The notes under the pieces: model-generated
What the model was told of the DNA's origin: nothing
What the model saw: only the letters and a program-made list of their open reading frames with translations
The model's database searches: none
Program-made: the position numbers and the translations under genes
Shown here: positions 16,884 through 29,606 of the stretch, piece by piece
Layout: each line of letters begins with the position of its first letter
Numbering within the stretch: position 1 is the stretch's first letter
Origin: Vibrio parahaemolyticus
GTDB lineage: Bacteria; Pseudomonadota; Gammaproteobacteria; Enterobacterales; Vibrionaceae
Assembly (NCBI RefSeq): GCF_900460535.1
Contig: NZ_UHIL01000001.1
Span: forward strand, 930,001-994,000
Reading direction: 5' to 3'
DNA: 64,000 nucleotides

Positions 16884-17849
16884 TTATTTGATCTCAAGAC
16901 CTTGTGCCTGCATATCGGCATGGTATGAAGAGCGAACAAATGGACCACATGCTGCGTGCGTGAAGCCTAGCTCTAGTGCGACTTCTTTTAGCTCGTCAAA
17001 CTCTGATGGTGGAACGTAACGTTCTACAGGCAAGTGGTGACGGCTTGGCGCTAGGTACTGGCCTAGAGTCAGCATCGTTACACCGTGTGCACGCAGATCT
17101 TTAAGCACTTCGATGATTTCTTCTTTGGTTTCACCAAGGCCCATCATCAGACCTGATTTGGTCGGTACATCTGGATGCTGTTCTTTGAACTTCTTAAGAA
17201 GCTCAAGTGACCACTTGTAGTTCGCACCTGGGCGAGCTTTACGGTAAAGACGCGGCGCAGTTTCTAGGTTGTGGTTGAAGACATCTGGCGGGTTGTCTTT
17301 CATCAGGTCAAGCGCTACGTCCATACGACCACGGAAGTCAGGAACCAGTGTTTCGATCTTGATGTCTGGATTTAACGCGCGGATCTCACGGTTACAATCG
17401 GCAAAGTGCTGTGCACCACCATCACGTAGGTCGTCACGGTCTACTGAAGTAATAACAACGTACTTCAGTTTCATGTCGGCGATAGTTCTTGCCAGTTTTT
17501 GTGGCTCTTCTGCTTCTGGTGGTAACGGACGGCCATGAGCAACGTCACAGAAAGGACAACGACGAGTACAGATTGCACCTAGGATCATGAAGGTTGCTGT
17601 ACCGTGGTTAAAACATTCCGCTAGGTTAGGGCAAGACGCTTCTTCACATACGGAGTGAAGTTTGTTCTTACGCATCGCAGCTTTGATGTCTTGAATTCGT
17701 TGGCTGTCGGCTGGTAGCTTGATCTTCATCCAATCAGGCTTACGTAGCACTTCTTTCTGCTCTGTAGGCATGTTCTTTACGGGAATCAATGCCATTTTAT
17801 CGGCGTCACGATATTTAACGCCTTTTTCCATCTGGATTGGTTTGCTCAT
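16884..17849 (-). CDS. lipA: Lipoyl synthase
   Basis: Radical SAM enzyme that inserts two sulphur atoms into protein-bound octanoyl groups to make lipoyl cofactors. The 321 residues carry both iron-sulphur sites: the auxiliary cluster cysteines C68, C73 and C79 ([12 protein letters not shown]), and the radical SAM motif C94-x3-C98-x2-C101 (CTRRCPFC). It overlaps lipB by 4 bases (ATGA type), so the two enzymes that act in sequence are translated together. Confidence 0.97.
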
Positions 17850-18508
17850 GCTTTATTACCTTGAGAAGGTGCTTCTGTGCTGAATTCTACTCGCTCGTAA
17901 TCGAGCAAAGTAACGAGTTCTTCTATTAATTGTTTTTCTACGGTTTCTACGTCACTCGGGCCGTTAAATTGGCTCACTTGAACCATTTCCATGCCTGCAT
18001 AACCACAAGGGTTGATGCGTAGGAACGGCGTTAAGTCCATATTTACATTCAGGGCTAACCCATGGAATGAGCAACCTTTACGAATACGTAGACCGAGAGA
18101 GCATATTTTCTTGCCATCGACGTAAACGCCAGGGGCGTCTGGTCTTGCGGCAGAGTCGATATTGTATGCTTTTAATGTGTTGATCACGAGGTTCTCGATG
18201 GTTGTAACGAGATCTCGTACGCCTAATTTTTTGCGACGTAGGTTGATCAAGAAGTAAGCCACGAGTTGACCAGGACCATGATAGGTTACCTGACCACCAC
18301 GGTCACTTTGTACGACAGGAATATCACCAGTGTTAATTAAGTGCTCAGCTTTGCCTGCCTGCCCTTGGGTAAATACTGGGTTATGTTCTACCAACCAGAC
18401 TTCATCAGGGGTTTCTTCTGTGCGTTGGTCGGTGAACTCATGCATCGCCTTCCATACAGGCTCATAGTCTTGGCGGCCAAGTCGTTTTACAACAAGTTGG
18501 TGTTGCAT
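17846..18508 (-). CDS. lipB: Octanoyl-[ACP]:protein N-octanoyltransferase
   Basis: Moves octanoyl groups from acyl carrier protein to the lipoyl domains of 2-oxo acid dehydrogenases and GcvH. LipA then finishes the cofactor. The 220-residue product shows the conserved [16 protein letters not shown], a Lys at about 134 in GKKICSLG and the catalytic Cys168 in [11 protein letters not shown]. It heads the lipB-lipA operon. In E. coli lipB follows ybeD in the same direction; here a terminator and a 176-base gap lie between them. Confidence 0.96.
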
Positions 18509-18631
18509 GGGAATTCCTGTCGCTAATATATAAAGTTTTTGGATTATAAACCGGATGACCCAGATGCTCTACCGCTGAGTAACAGATTTTTAACTGAAAG
18601 CACAAGGGTATCGAGTTATCTAGTTGATAAA

Positions 18632-18659
18632 TAAAAAGAAAGCAGCCGAAGCTGCTTTC
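18632..18659 (-). terminator. Terminator after ybeD-like gene
   Basis: On the minus strand GAAAGCAGC-TTCG-GCTGCTTTC, a stable UUCG tetraloop hairpin, is followed by TTTTTATTT. Confidence 0.85.
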
Positions 18660-18684
18660 AAAAAAAATTTAATCTATCAAAAAA

Positions 18685-18963
18685 TTATAGAACCATACGA
18701 ACGATGTCGATTTCGCCCAATTCTTTGTATAGGGTTTCAACCTGCTCGATAGACGTTGCAGTGATGTTGATAGACACTGAGTGGTAGTTGCCTTTAGCGC
18801 TTGGTTTGACTTTTGGGCTGTAGTCACCTGGAGCATGGCGCTGGATTACTTCAAGAACGAGTTCTGGAAGCTCAGGCTTTGCATGACCCATTACCTTGTA
18901 AGTAAAAGAACAAGGGAACTCAAGCAGGTCTTTCAATTTTGCATCAGAGTTGATGGTTAGCAT
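18685..18963 (-). CDS. ybeD: YbeD, DUF493 small regulatory-type protein
   Basis: The 92-residue cytoplasmic protein belongs to the DUF493/YbeD family, a ferredoxin-like fold similar to ACT-like regulatory domains. Its function is not settled. Conserved segments are [13 protein letters not shown] at about residues 17-29, and [23 protein letters not shown]. It sits between dacA and lipB as in E. coli, with terminators on both sides, so it is its own unit here. Confidence 0.9.
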   Translation of the reverse strand: MLTINSDAKLKDLLEFPCSFTYKVMGHAKPELPELVLEVIQRHAPGDYSPKVKPSAKGNYHSVSINITATSIEQVETLYKELGEIDIVRMVL

Positions 18964-19047
18964 ATCGATAACTCCAGTTGGTATTCGTTGCGGTGCGAAA
19001 TAGTACAGTCAAATTAGGGTGAACTCAAGGTGAGGATCACAGACTTA

Positions 19048-19072
19048 AAAAGCCGCCATAATTGGCGGCTTT
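19048..19072 (-). terminator. Terminator of dacA
   Basis: On the minus strand AAAGCCGCCA pairs with TGGCGGCTTTT around ATTA, and the T run continues. Confidence 0.8.
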
Positions 19073-19101
19073 GCGAATAAGTTTGCTATTCTGCGACTCG
19101 T

Positions 19102-20280
19102 TTAGAAGAAGCTCTTGAATAACAATACGATGTAATCCCATAAACGGCTGAACAAGCTACCTTGCTCTACGGTTTCTAGTGCCATTAGCGGGTATTCAGC
19201 AATATCTTCACCATCGATTTGATAGTATAGCTTACCGACTACATCACCTTTATTAATTGGGGCTTCTAGCTCTTTTTCAAGTACGAAGCTTGCTTTTAGG
19301 TTTTTCGCTTCACCGCGTGGCAGTGTTACGTAAGTGTCTTGATCAAGACCCAGAGCAACGGTGTCTTTGTTACCCATCCACACTTTTTCTTCTACGAAGG
19401 TTTCACCCGCTTTGTGAGGCGCTACTGTTTCGAAGAAGCGGAAGCCGTAGCTCAGTAGTTTTTTACTTTCTGATTTACGAGCATTTGCATCTTTAGTGCC
19501 CATCACTACAGCAACCAAACGCATTTGGCCTTCTGTTGCTGAGCTTACTAGGCTGTAACCTGCGTTGCTTGTGTGTCCAGTTTTGATGCCATCAACGTTC
19601 ATGCTCTTATCCCAAAGTAGACCGTTGCGGTTGTATTGGGTGATGCCGTTGTAAGTGAATTTCTTTTCAGAGTAAACACGGTACTCGTCTGGCACGTCAC
19701 GAATCAGGGCTTTACCAAGTAGCGCCATGTCGTAAGGTGTTGAGTACAGTTCTGAGTTATCTAGGCCGTGAACGTTGGCAAAATGAGAATTCTTCATGCC
19801 TAGGGTATTTGCCCACGCGTTCATTAGGTCAACAAATGCATCTTCAGAACCTGCGATGTGTTCAGCCATTGCCACACACGCATCGTTACCTGATTGAATG
19901 ATGATGCCACGGTTAAGATCACGTACTTTTACCGTAGTACCTACTTCAATGAACATTTTTGAAGAATCTGGGAAGTTTTTCGCCCATGCATTCTTACTGA
20001 TGGTTACGTCATCATCTTCTGAGATATTACCACGTGCTAGCTCTTGGCCGATTACGTAGCTGGTCATCATTTTAGTTAGACTAGCAGGAGACAATTTTGT
20101 GTTCATTTCTTTTTCTGCTAGCACTTTACCTGAATGGTAATCCATCAGTACGTAGCCTTTTGCCGCAATTTGAGGCGCATCTGGAACAACGACTGGTGAT
20201 GCAAAAGCAGATTGAGCGAAGGTTGCAGAAAGGGCAACCGAAGAAACGAGAATAGATTTCACAAACTTATTTTTATTCAT
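19102..20280 (-). CDS. dacA: DacA, D-alanyl-D-alanine carboxypeptidase (PBP5 type)
   Basis: Periplasmic peptidase that trims the terminal D-Ala from peptidoglycan pentapeptides. The 392 residues have a signal peptide (cut near SAFA-SP, about 28), the active-site SLTK (Ser67, Lys70), SGN (130-132) and KTG (233-235). A C-terminal PBP5-associated domain comes next. The last 20 residues, with WDYIVLLFKSFF, form the amphipathic membrane anchor. It lies downstream of rlpA with a 92-base gap. Confidence 0.96.
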   Translation of the reverse strand: MNKNKFVKSILVSSVALSATFAQSAFASPVVVPDAPQIAAKGYVLMDYHSGKVLAEKEMNTKLSPASLTKMMTSYVIGQELARGNISEDDDVTISKNAWAKNFPDSSKMFIEVGTTVKVRDLNRGIIIQSGNDACVAMAEHIAGSEDAFVDLMNAWANTLGMKNSHFANVHGLDNSELYSTPYDMALLGKALIRDVPDEYRVYSEKKFTYNGITQYNRNGLLWDKSMNVDGIKTGHTSNAGYSLVSSATEGQMRLVAVVMGTKDANARKSESKKLLSYGFRFFETVAPHKAGETFVEEKVWMGNKDTVALGLDQDTYVTLPRGEAKNLKASFVLEKELEAPINKGDVVGKLYYQIDGEDIAEYPLMALETVEQGSLFSRLWDYIVLLFKSFF

Positions 20281-20372
20281 GGTAATTCAAATTTTTGGGT
20301 TTAACTGCACACATCTTACCAGAATCCCCACTTATGTAAGAGGGGCTTCGTTTAGAAATTCATGACTCAAGG

Positions 20373-21176
20373 TCATTTCGCAGTGTTGTGTTTTTTAATA
20401 AATGCGGACGAATAGCCGAGCAACTTTACTTTATCCAGTGTGGCTTGCGTCAGGGAATAGTCAGTAAATGGACCCAATAACAAGCGATAAGACTCTTTCG
20501 CGTTTTCTAAGAAAGTTTCGGTATCCAGCTTTTGACCAAGCTCTGCGCCTAAAGTTCGTGCGCGATCTTCATTTTTTGAAGATGCGACTTGAATGACGTA
20601 CTTTGGGTGAGATTCTAGCGATTTTTGATCGGTAGGTTTCTCTACGCTGATAACTTCGATTTCAACATTCGCCGTTCCTGTTTTTATGACATCCAATTTA
20701 TGCGCAGCGGCGTAGCTCAAGTCGATGATACGGCCATCGTGAAACGGACCTCGGTCATTTACTCGAACGACTGTGGTTTTGCCATTGTCGGTGTTGGTCA
20801 CTTTCACATAGCTTGGTAACGGTAGCGTTTTATGCGCAGCCGTCATGGAGTACATGTCGTAGATTTCACCGTTAGACGTCAAATGCCCCTGAAACTTTTT
20901 ACCGTACCAAGATGCACGACCTTTTTCAGTAAACCCTTTTGCGTCGCGAACGATCTTGTAATTATTACCGCGCAAGTGGTAATCGGTATTACCGCCTAGG
21001 CTGTAAGGTTCGTATTTGGGATGCGCATCCTCGATGTGTTCGACTGAAAGCGGTGTATCAGGTGCTACATCGGATTCAAGTTCGTAACGGCCTTCTTGTG
21101 TCTTTTGACTGGTGGATGAACAACCAGCCAAAATCAGTGCAGAAAAAACTAAGGAATATAAAGCGCGTTTTTGCAT
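20373..21176 (-). CDS. rlpA: RlpA, septal-ring lytic transglycosylase-like lipoprotein
   Basis: Outer-membrane lipoprotein of cell separation. The 267 residues have a lipobox LILAGC (Cys19) and the double-psi beta-barrel RlpA domain (about 83-175) with GRASWYGKKFQGHLTSNGE and the conserved RVNDRGPFHDGRIIDLS. A C-terminal SPOR domain (about 190-262) binds denuded glycan at the septum. The Pseudomonas homologue is a lytic transglycosylase for glycans without stems, while in E. coli activity is unclear. It starts 2 bases after rodA, so it belongs to the mrdA-rodA-rlpA unit. Confidence 0.94.
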   Translation of the reverse strand: MQKRALYSLVFSALILAGCSSTSQKTQEGRYELESDVAPDTPLSVEHIEDAHPKYEPYSLGGNTDYHLRGNNYKIVRDAKGFTEKGRASWYGKKFQGHLTSNGEIYDMYSMTAAHKTLPLPSYVKVTNTDNGKTTVVRVNDRGPFHDGRIIDLSYAAAHKLDVIKTGTANVEIEVISVEKPTDQKSLESHPKYVIQVASSKNEDRARTLGAELGQKLDTETFLENAKESYRLLLGPFTDYSLTQATLDKVKLLGYSSAFIKKHNTAK

Positions 21177-21178
21177 GT

Positions 21179-22300
21179 CTAGGTCGCCTTAGAGAATGCT
21201 TTTCGGTGCGTATGAATCGACATCAAAATGCCAAAACCAGCCATTAGGGTCACCATCGAGGTGCCGCCGTAGCTGATCAGTGGTAACGGTACACCTACAA
21301 CAGGTAGGATGCCACTCACCATGCCGATATTTACAAAAATATACACGAAGAAGCTAAGTACAATACTGCCTGCCATCATTCGTCCAAACGCGGTTTGTGC
21401 TTGGCTAGCAAGGTACAAACCTCGACCAATAATGAAGAGATAGATGGCTAATAGGCAAAGGAAGCCAATCATACCCCATTCCTCAGCAATTACTGCAAAG
21501 ATAAAGTCAGTGTGTCGTTCAGGAAGAAATTCCAGTTGTGACTGCGTACCGTGCAACCAACCTTTACCGGAAATACCGCCAGAACCAATCGCAATTTTAC
21601 TTTGGATAATGTGGTAACCCGCGCCAAGTGGGTCAGATTCTGGATTGAACAGAGTACGAACGCGAACCTTTTGGTATTCGCGCATCAAGAAGAACCACAA
21701 AATTGGTATGAAACCACCTAAGGCAATGGCAGCCGCTGCGATGATCTTCCAACTGATGCCTGCTAGGAAAATAACGAAAATACCTGAAGCCGCAATCAGA
21801 ATCGACGTTCCCAAATCTGGTTGTTTCGCGATAAGAATCGTTGGTAAGCACACCATGATTAGCGCAACAATCAGCGTTCGGAATGTTGGTGGTAATGGTT
21901 GGCGACCGATATAGCGCGCAACCATCAACGGTACCGCAAGTTTGAGTAATTCGGACGGTTGGAATCGAACAAAGCCTAGGTTGAGCCAGCGTTGCGCACC
22001 TTTCGAGGCCTCACCAAAGAACAGTACGCCAAATAGTAAAACTACACCGGCAACAAACATTAGTGGCGCCAGGCTTTCATACGTTCGTGGAGAAAGTTGA
22101 GCCAGAACCACCATCACGACAAGAGACAATACCATGCGCATTGCTTGGCGATCCATCATCTCCAAACTTTGTCCGCTGGCACTGTACATGATCACAAGAC
22201 CAAAACCCATTAAAGCAAAGATGCCGAGTAGAAGGGGTAAGTCGATATGGAAGCGCTCAAACAAGGCGCGGTTTTTACCTGTAGAGGGATCCATCTTCAT
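21179..22300 (-). CDS. rodA: RodA, peptidoglycan glycosyltransferase of the elongasome
   Basis: SEDS-family inner-membrane glycosyltransferase that works with PBP2 in lateral wall growth. The 373 residues contain about ten membrane spans and the SEDS segments [22 protein letters not shown] (shown by its ends) and, near the C-terminus, [13 protein letters not shown]. The start codon shares one base with the mrdA stop (TAATG), so translation is coupled to the partner transpeptidase. Confidence 0.96.
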   Translation of the reverse strand: MKMDPSTGKNRALFERFHIDLPLLLGIFALMGFGLVIMYSASGQSLEMMDRQAMRMVLSLVVMVVLAQLSPRTYESLAPLMFVAGVVLLFGVLFFGEASKGAQRWLNLGFVRFQPSELLKLAVPLMVARYIGRQPLPPTFRTLIVALIMVCLPTILIAKQPDLGTSILIAASGIFVIFLAGISWKIIAAAAIALGGFIPILWFFLMREYQKVRVRTLFNPESDPLGAGYHIIQSKIAIGSGGISGKGWLHGTQSQLEFLPERHTDFIFAVIAEEWGMIGFLCLLAIYLFIIGRGLYLASQAQTAFGRMMAGSIVLSFFVYIFVNIGMVSGILPVVGVPLPLISYGGTSMVTLMAGFGILMSIHTHRKAFSKAT

Positions 22301-24225
22301 TAGCGTGTAACCTCTTTTTGCGCGTTGGTTTTGTCATCTTCTGGTTTGATTTCTTCTGGGCCAAGTACCACTCGGTCAAAGATTTTTCTCGCCATTGGAC
22401 CACCGTTACTTGAGCCACCGCCTGCGTTTTCTAGCACGAGAGTAACGATAACTTTTGGATCGTCAAACGGAGCAAAGCCCGTAAACAGGGCGTGGTCACG
22501 CAAGTGTTCCGCGATTTCATCTGCGTTGTACTCTTCGTTCTCGCCCAAGCCAAAGACCTGCGCTGTACCTGATTTACCGGCTGTCTGGTAGCTCATATTG
22601 TAGAAAGAACGACGAGCTGTACCACGAGTACCATGGTTTACACGGCGCATACCTTCTTTCGCAATATCCCAGTATTTTTCTGGCACATTTTGAATCGGTG
22701 GGTAGGTTACGTATTCAGAGGTTTCTTGTTCCTCAAAGTTATCACCATTATCGATGGTGGACTTTAGGAGGTGAGGAGCGGAAACCGCACCATTATTCAC
22801 TAACACCGATGTTGCTTTCGCAATTTGCATAGGTGTCGCCGTCCAATAGCCTTGGCCGATACCAACAGGAATGGTGTCACCTTTATACCAAGGCGTTTTG
22901 TGACGAGACATTTTCCAATCACGAGTTGGCATATTAGCCTTACTTTCTTCGTAGATATCGATGCCTGTGTAGTCACCAAAACCAAACATCATCATCCAGT
23001 TTGAAATTCGGTCGATCCCCAAGTCATAAGCAATTTGGTAGTAAAACGTATCAACAGACTCTTCAATGGATTTAATGACATCCACGCGGCCATGTCCCCA
23101 ACGCAACCAGTCACGGAATGGACGAGTGTCTGAGTTAGGAATGCGCCAATAACCTGGGTCGTTGCGAGTAGTATTTGGCGTGATTACGCCTTCTTGCAAC
23201 GCTGCGACAGCCATAAATGGCTTGATTGTTGAAGCTGGCGGATAAATACCTAGCGTCGTGCGGTTTACCAACGGGCGGTTTTTATCGTTCAACAAATCGC
23301 GATAGGCTTTACCAGAAATGCCGTGGACAAAAGCGTTCGGGTCGTAACTTGGGCTAGACACCATAGCTAGCACCCCATTGTCACGAGGATCAAGCACGAT
23401 AGCGCTGCCACGTCGACCATCCAAAAGCTGATGAACGTAAAGCTGCAAGTTGATATCGAGGTTTAAGACAATGTCTTTGCCCGGAACTGGCGGTACGTAC
23501 TTTAACGTGCGAATCACGCGTCCTCGGCTGTTGACTTCCACTTCTTGGTAGCCAGCAGTGCCGTGCAGCAGATCTTCGTAGTATTTTTCGATGCCCAACT
23601 TACCGATGTCACGAGTCGCTTGGTAGTTGGCGTCTTTTTCTTCTCGAATCAAACGCTGCATGTCGCGGTCATTGATACGAGAAACGTAGCCGATTACGTG
23701 CGTCAACACTTCCCCGTAAGGGTAGTAACGTTTGAGTGTTGCACTGATTTCAACACCAGGAAAACGGTATTGGTTGACGGAAAAGACCGCGACCTGCTTT
23801 TCGTTCAGCTGGGTTAGCAATGGGACGGATTTGAATCGACGAGTGCGCTTACGTTCACGATGGAAGCGTTCGATCTGTTCTGGTGTGATTTCCAGAATGG
23901 TTTGCAATTCTTGGATAGTAGCGTCGATGTCTTTGATTTTTTCTGGAGTCAGCTCCAAGTTAAATACAGGACGGTTTTCGGCTAACAGGACACCATTTCG
24001 GTCGTAGATAAGACCGCGGTTTGGCGCAATAGGAACAACTTTGATGCGGTTGTCATTTGAACGGGTTTGATAATCTTGAAACTGGTTCACCTGAATGTTG
24101 TACATATTGGCGACCAGCAAGCCCATCAAAACAACGATGCCGAAAAAAGCAACGATAGCGCGGCTGGCGAACAGGCGCGCTTCGGCTTGATAATCTCGGA
24201 TTTGACTGCGGCGTCTACGAATCAT
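22300..24225 (-). CDS. mrdA: MrdA, penicillin-binding protein 2
   Basis: Inner-membrane D,D-transpeptidase of the elongasome, partner of RodA. The 641 residues begin with a short cytoplasmic tail and a membrane span (about 21-42). The pedestal domain comes next, then the transpeptidase domain with STIK (Ser332), SVD (390-392) and KSG (551-553). Targets of mecillinam-type drugs belong to this family. A C-terminal tail rich in Glu/Lys/Asp follows the catalytic domain. Upstream are rlmH and rsfS on the same strand, as in E. coli. Confidence 0.96.
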   Translation of the reverse strand: MIRRRRSQIRDYQAEARLFASRAIVAFFGIVVLMGLLVANMYNIQVNQFQDYQTRSNDNRIKVVPIAPNRGLIYDRNGVLLAENRPVFNLELTPEKIKDIDATIQELQTILEITPEQIERFHRERKRTRRFKSVPLLTQLNEKQVAVFSVNQYRFPGVEISATLKRYYPYGEVLTHVIGYVSRINDRDMQRLIREEKDANYQATRDIGKLGIEKYYEDLLHGTAGYQEVEVNSRGRVIRTLKYVPPVPGKDIVLNLDINLQLYVHQLLDGRRGSAIVLDPRDNGVLAMVSSPSYDPNAFVHGISGKAYRDLLNDKNRPLVNRTTLGIYPPASTIKPFMAVAALQEGVITPNTTRNDPGYWRIPNSDTRPFRDWLRWGHGRVDVIKSIEESVDTFYYQIAYDLGIDRISNWMMMFGFGDYTGIDIYEESKANMPTRDWKMSRHKTPWYKGDTIPVGIGQGYWTATPMQIAKATSVLVNNGAVSAPHLLKSTIDNGDNFEEQETSEYVTYPPIQNVPEKYWDIAKEGMRRVNHGTRGTARRSFYNMSYQTAGKSGTAQVFGLGENEEYNADEIAEHLRDHALFTGFAPFDDPKVIVTLVLENAGGGSSNGGPMARKIFDRVVLGPEEIKPEDDKTNAQKEVTR

Positions 24226-24254
24226 TAACGCTTGGCTCTAAAGTTAAACAACGA

Positions 24255-24725
24255 TTATTCGCGATGGTAAGGGTGGTTAGCGGTAATGCTCCACGCTCGG
24301 TATAAACTCTCTGCCATGACGATACGCACAAGTGGGTGCGGTAACGTTAGCGCTGACAGTGACCAACTTTGGTCGGCTGCGGCTTTACATGCAGGTGCTA
24401 AACCTTCAGGACCACCGATCAGAATAGAAACGTCACGACCATCGAGTTTCCAAGCTTCTAGCTGCTCTGCCAGCTGTGGGGTGTCCCACTTTTTACCGGG
24501 AATATCTAGGGTCACGATACGATTGCCTTTTGGCACTGCTGCTAACATCGCTTCGCCTTCTTTTTGTAGAATTCGAGCAATATCAGCGTTTTTGCCGCGT
24601 TTTCCTGCTGAGATTTCAACCAACTCAAGTGGCATATCATGAGGGAAACGGCGACGGTATTCTTGGAAGCCTTCTTCAACCCACTTTGGCATTTTTGTGC
24701 CAACGGCAATTAGTTGAATTTTCAA
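24255..24725 (-). CDS. rlmH: RlmH, 23S rRNA pseudouridine-1915 N3-methyltransferase
   Basis: SPOUT-class methyltransferase that acts on the assembled 70S ribosome at helix 69. The 156-residue product matches the E. coli protein in length (155). The trefoil-knot SAM site is visible as [23 protein letters not shown] (shown by its ends: LIGGPEG and [14 protein letters not shown]). It is the second gene after rsfS, with a 4-base gap. Confidence 0.96.
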   Translation of the reverse strand: MKIQLIAVGTKMPKWVEEGFQEYRRRFPHDMPLELVEISAGKRGKNADIARILQKEGEAMLAAVPKGNRIVTLDIPGKKWDTPQLAEQLEAWKLDGRDVSILIGGPEGLAPACKAAADQSWSLSALTLPHPLVRIVMAESLYRAWSITANHPYHRE

Positions 24726-24729
24726 AAGA

Positions 24730-25047
24730 TTAACCCCAGAGTTTTTCTAGTTGGTACAGAGAGCGGTGTTCTTCCTGCATGACATGCAGCATCGCGTCGC
24801 CCATATCTAGGACAACCCATTCACCTTCGTTTTCTCCTTCCATACCTAAAGGTTCAAGGCCTGCTTTTTTTACTTCAGATGCAACGTGATCGGCGATGGA
24901 TGAAACGTGGCGTTTAGACGTACCCGTACAAATGATCATGTAGTCTGTTACGCTGGATTTGTCTTCCACGTTTAGGATGATAATATCTTCCGCTTTCATA
25001 TCGTCGGCTTTGTCTGCTAAAAAGTCTTTCAGTTCTTCGCGAAGCAC
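24730..25047 (-). CDS. rsfS: RsfS, ribosome silencing factor
   Basis: Binds ribosomal protein uL14 and blocks subunit joining when nutrients are scarce. The 105 residues show the family core [21 protein letters not shown] and the conserved [19 protein letters not shown]. The start is a GTG at 25047, 8 bases after GAGGAAA; no better in-frame ATG is upstream. In E. coli nadD and cobC are nearby, but here only 91 non-coding bases separate it from holA. Confidence 0.95.
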   Translation of the reverse strand: MLREELKDFLADKADDMKAEDIIILNVEDKSSVTDYMIICTGTSKRHVSSIADHVASEVKKAGLEPLGMEGENEGEWVVLDMGDAMLHVMQEEHRSLYQLEKLWG

Positions 25048-25138
25048 TCGGTTTTCCTCGGGTTATCTCTTTTTACATCTCATCTATTTTGCGTGTAGTT
25101 GGGCAAAATAGGTCGCGCACTATAGCACGCTTTGATTT

Positions 25139-26158
25139 TTAAATTGCCAGCTTAATATCAGGAGAGCAGGTTTCTAAGCTCAATTGATGAATAGTTGGCC
25201 AGACGGACTCGTCATACTGGGTTTTGGCTTTAATCTCAGCTTGCGCAAGCAAGGAGGTTAGGGCACATATACGGCTTGCTGATAAGCGCATTAACGCGGC
25301 GTTATAAAGCGGACGTTTATTTTGCCAAACGCGATACTTCTCAAAGACTTGGCTAATCGACATTTGAGTCAGATCTTGATGCATGCTTAATAGTTGATTG
25401 AACTCTTTCTGCACACTTCGGATGAGAATGACCGTTTCAATGCCTTCGGCTTCTAATTGACGCAGGATGCGTTGAGCACGATTAGCTTTACCTGCAAGTA
25501 ACGCATCAATCCAATTAAACGTCGTAAAGTGGTTGTGTCGACTTAAGGCTTCCTCTAAGCGTACAACAGTCAGTTCGCCATCAGGATAGAGCAAAGCCAG
25601 TTTCTCTAGACTCTGAGAAAGTGCAAATAAGTTGCCTTCATGCCACTGTGCCAACATCTGTAAGGATTGCTGATCGGGCTTTAAACCTAATGCGCGGCAG
25701 CGCGTTTGCACAAACATAGGCAAACGCTGAAGATCCGGCGTTAAGCAGCTGACCCAATCGCCTTTGGTATTCAGTGCTTTAAACCATTTGGCATTTTCTT
25801 GCGCTTTAGTCAGCTTCGTTCCGATGATCACTAGCATGATGTCATCATGCAGCATGTCACACAGAGTCTGTAGCTCTTTGCTGATGGCTGTGGTGACACC
25901 GCTTTCTGGGATCTCAAGCTCAATGAGTTGTCGACTAGAAAATAAGCTCAGAGCTTGAAAGCAGTCATACACATGGTTCCAATCTAAACTTGCATCGACA
26001 GCAAAACGGTGTCTTTCTTCAAAACCGTGTTGTAGAGCGGTTTTTTGAATCGCTTGGCGGCTTTCTTGGATCAGTAGCGGTTCGTTTCCGAAGATCAGAT
26101 AAACCTGCTTTAAGTGTTTGGCTAGATGGTCAGCTAGCTTGTCAGCATAAATTCGCAT
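25139..26158 (-). CDS. holA: DNA polymerase III subunit delta
   Basis: Subunit of the clamp loader that opens the beta sliding clamp ring. The 339-residue product (343 in E. coli) starts MRIYADKLADHLAKHL, with the nucleotide-binding-like LIFGNEPLLIQESRQAI and the clamp-contact helix region following (FALSQSLEKLALLYP later in the chain). It begins 5 bases after the lptE stop, so it is translated from the leuS-lptE-holA transcript or from a promoter inside it. Confidence 0.95.
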   Translation of the reverse strand: MRIYADKLADHLAKHLKQVYLIFGNEPLLIQESRQAIQKTALQHGFEERHRFAVDASLDWNHVYDCFQALSLFSSRQLIELEIPESGVTTAISKELQTLCDMLHDDIMLVIIGTKLTKAQENAKWFKALNTKGDWVSCLTPDLQRLPMFVQTRCRALGLKPDQQSLQMLAQWHEGNLFALSQSLEKLALLYPDGELTVVRLEEALSRHNHFTTFNWIDALLAGKANRAQRILRQLEAEGIETVILIRSVQKEFNQLLSMHQDLTQMSISQVFEKYRVWQNKRPLYNAALMRLSASRICALTSLLAQAEIKAKTQYDESVWPTIHQLSLETCSPDIKLAI

Positions 26159-26163
26159 GTTGA

Positions 26164-26706
26164 TTAAGAGTTTGTTTTCTCAGTTGGCGCGGCAATTTGC
26201 CCCGCTTCGTACTCAGCACGGATTCGGCCAAGTTGACGCATCATCTGTTTCGCTGCTTGTTGACGCATCTCGTCTTCGATTACGTCACGTTCAACCGATT
26301 TTGCCAATGCCGTTAACGGGTTGTCTAGGTAGTTGCGGTTCACGGTTGTGGTGAAATTTTTTGAGCCAAACCCTGGAATTGTGACGCGATATTGTACCAC
26401 GTAAGTCAACTCTTTTTCTGCCGCACGACTGTTTTGGTAAAGCGAGAGCGTTCGCTCATCCATGGTTGCTTTGATTAAATGCAGATTTGGTACTGAAGAT
26501 GACGGCTGAACTAGGTCAACTTTGTTGAGTTGCAGCTGAGAGCGTACATAGCGTGTGAGTTTGCTGTATTCATCGTAGCTAGAGAATGACATGGTGTGCA
26601 GCTCTTCCGGAACGGAATACTCGCCACGAAGGTGGAAACCACAGGCAGAAAGAAGCCCCGCTAGTACCAATACCACTGGTAGTTTAATCAAAGAGAAAAA
26701 GCGCAT
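26164..26706 (-). CDS. lptE: LptE, lipopolysaccharide assembly lipoprotein
   Basis: Outer-membrane lipoprotein that plugs the LptD barrel and helps insert LPS at the surface. The 180 residues have a lipobox LLSACGF (Cys22) and a family core FHLRGEYSVPEELHTM. The C-terminal part is charged and helical. It is encoded between leuS and holA as in enterics. The 171-base gap before it holds two strong hairpins. Confidence 0.93.
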   Translation of the reverse strand: MRFFSLIKLPVVLVLAGLLSACGFHLRGEYSVPEELHTMSFSSYDEYSKLTRYVRSQLQLNKVDLVQPSSSVPNLHLIKATMDERTLSLYQNSRAAEKELTYVVQYRVTIPGFGSKNFTTTVNRNYLDNPLTALAKSVERDVIEDEMRQQAAKQMMRQLGRIRAEYEAGQIAAPTEKTNS

Positions 26707-26734
26707 TGATTGTATTCATCCTAAATTGAAGGGG

Positions 26735-26779
26735 TTATTTACCTTAAACCACTCGCTGTGAATGGTTTGAGGTAAATAA
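26735..26779. repeat. Long inverted repeat between leuS and lptE
   Basis: TTATTTACCTTAAACCA (26735-26751) pairs with TGGTTTGAGGTAAATAA (26763-26779): 17-base arms with one mismatch, 11-base loop. It lies in the mRNA leader just upstream of lptE (its start is at 26706). Confidence 0.6.
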
Positions 26780-26803
26780 ACAGGGTAGTGAACTACCCTG
26801 TTT
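26779..26803 (-). terminator. Hairpin / possible attenuator after leuS
   Basis: AAACAGGGTAGT and ACTACCCTGTT (minus strand) form an 11-base stem with a 2-base gap, followed by TATTTACC, so the U tract is poor. It could be a partial terminator between leuS and lptE. Confidence 0.5.
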
Positions 26804-26877
26804 AAAGACTCTTAGCGCGCGAATTAGTTCGCTCTGCGTTGCGTTATTGCAAGCTGTAATTTGCTTACAGTGACCGC

Positions 26878-29499
<2,622 letters not shown>

Positions 29500-29606
29500 T
29501 TAAATAGATCGTCATAGAATACCTAAAGCTAGGGATCACAACAATAGCCAATCTGTACCCATGCGCACTGAATGCGCCTAGGTAGGAGAAAGAATGGAGG
29601 TCAGTT

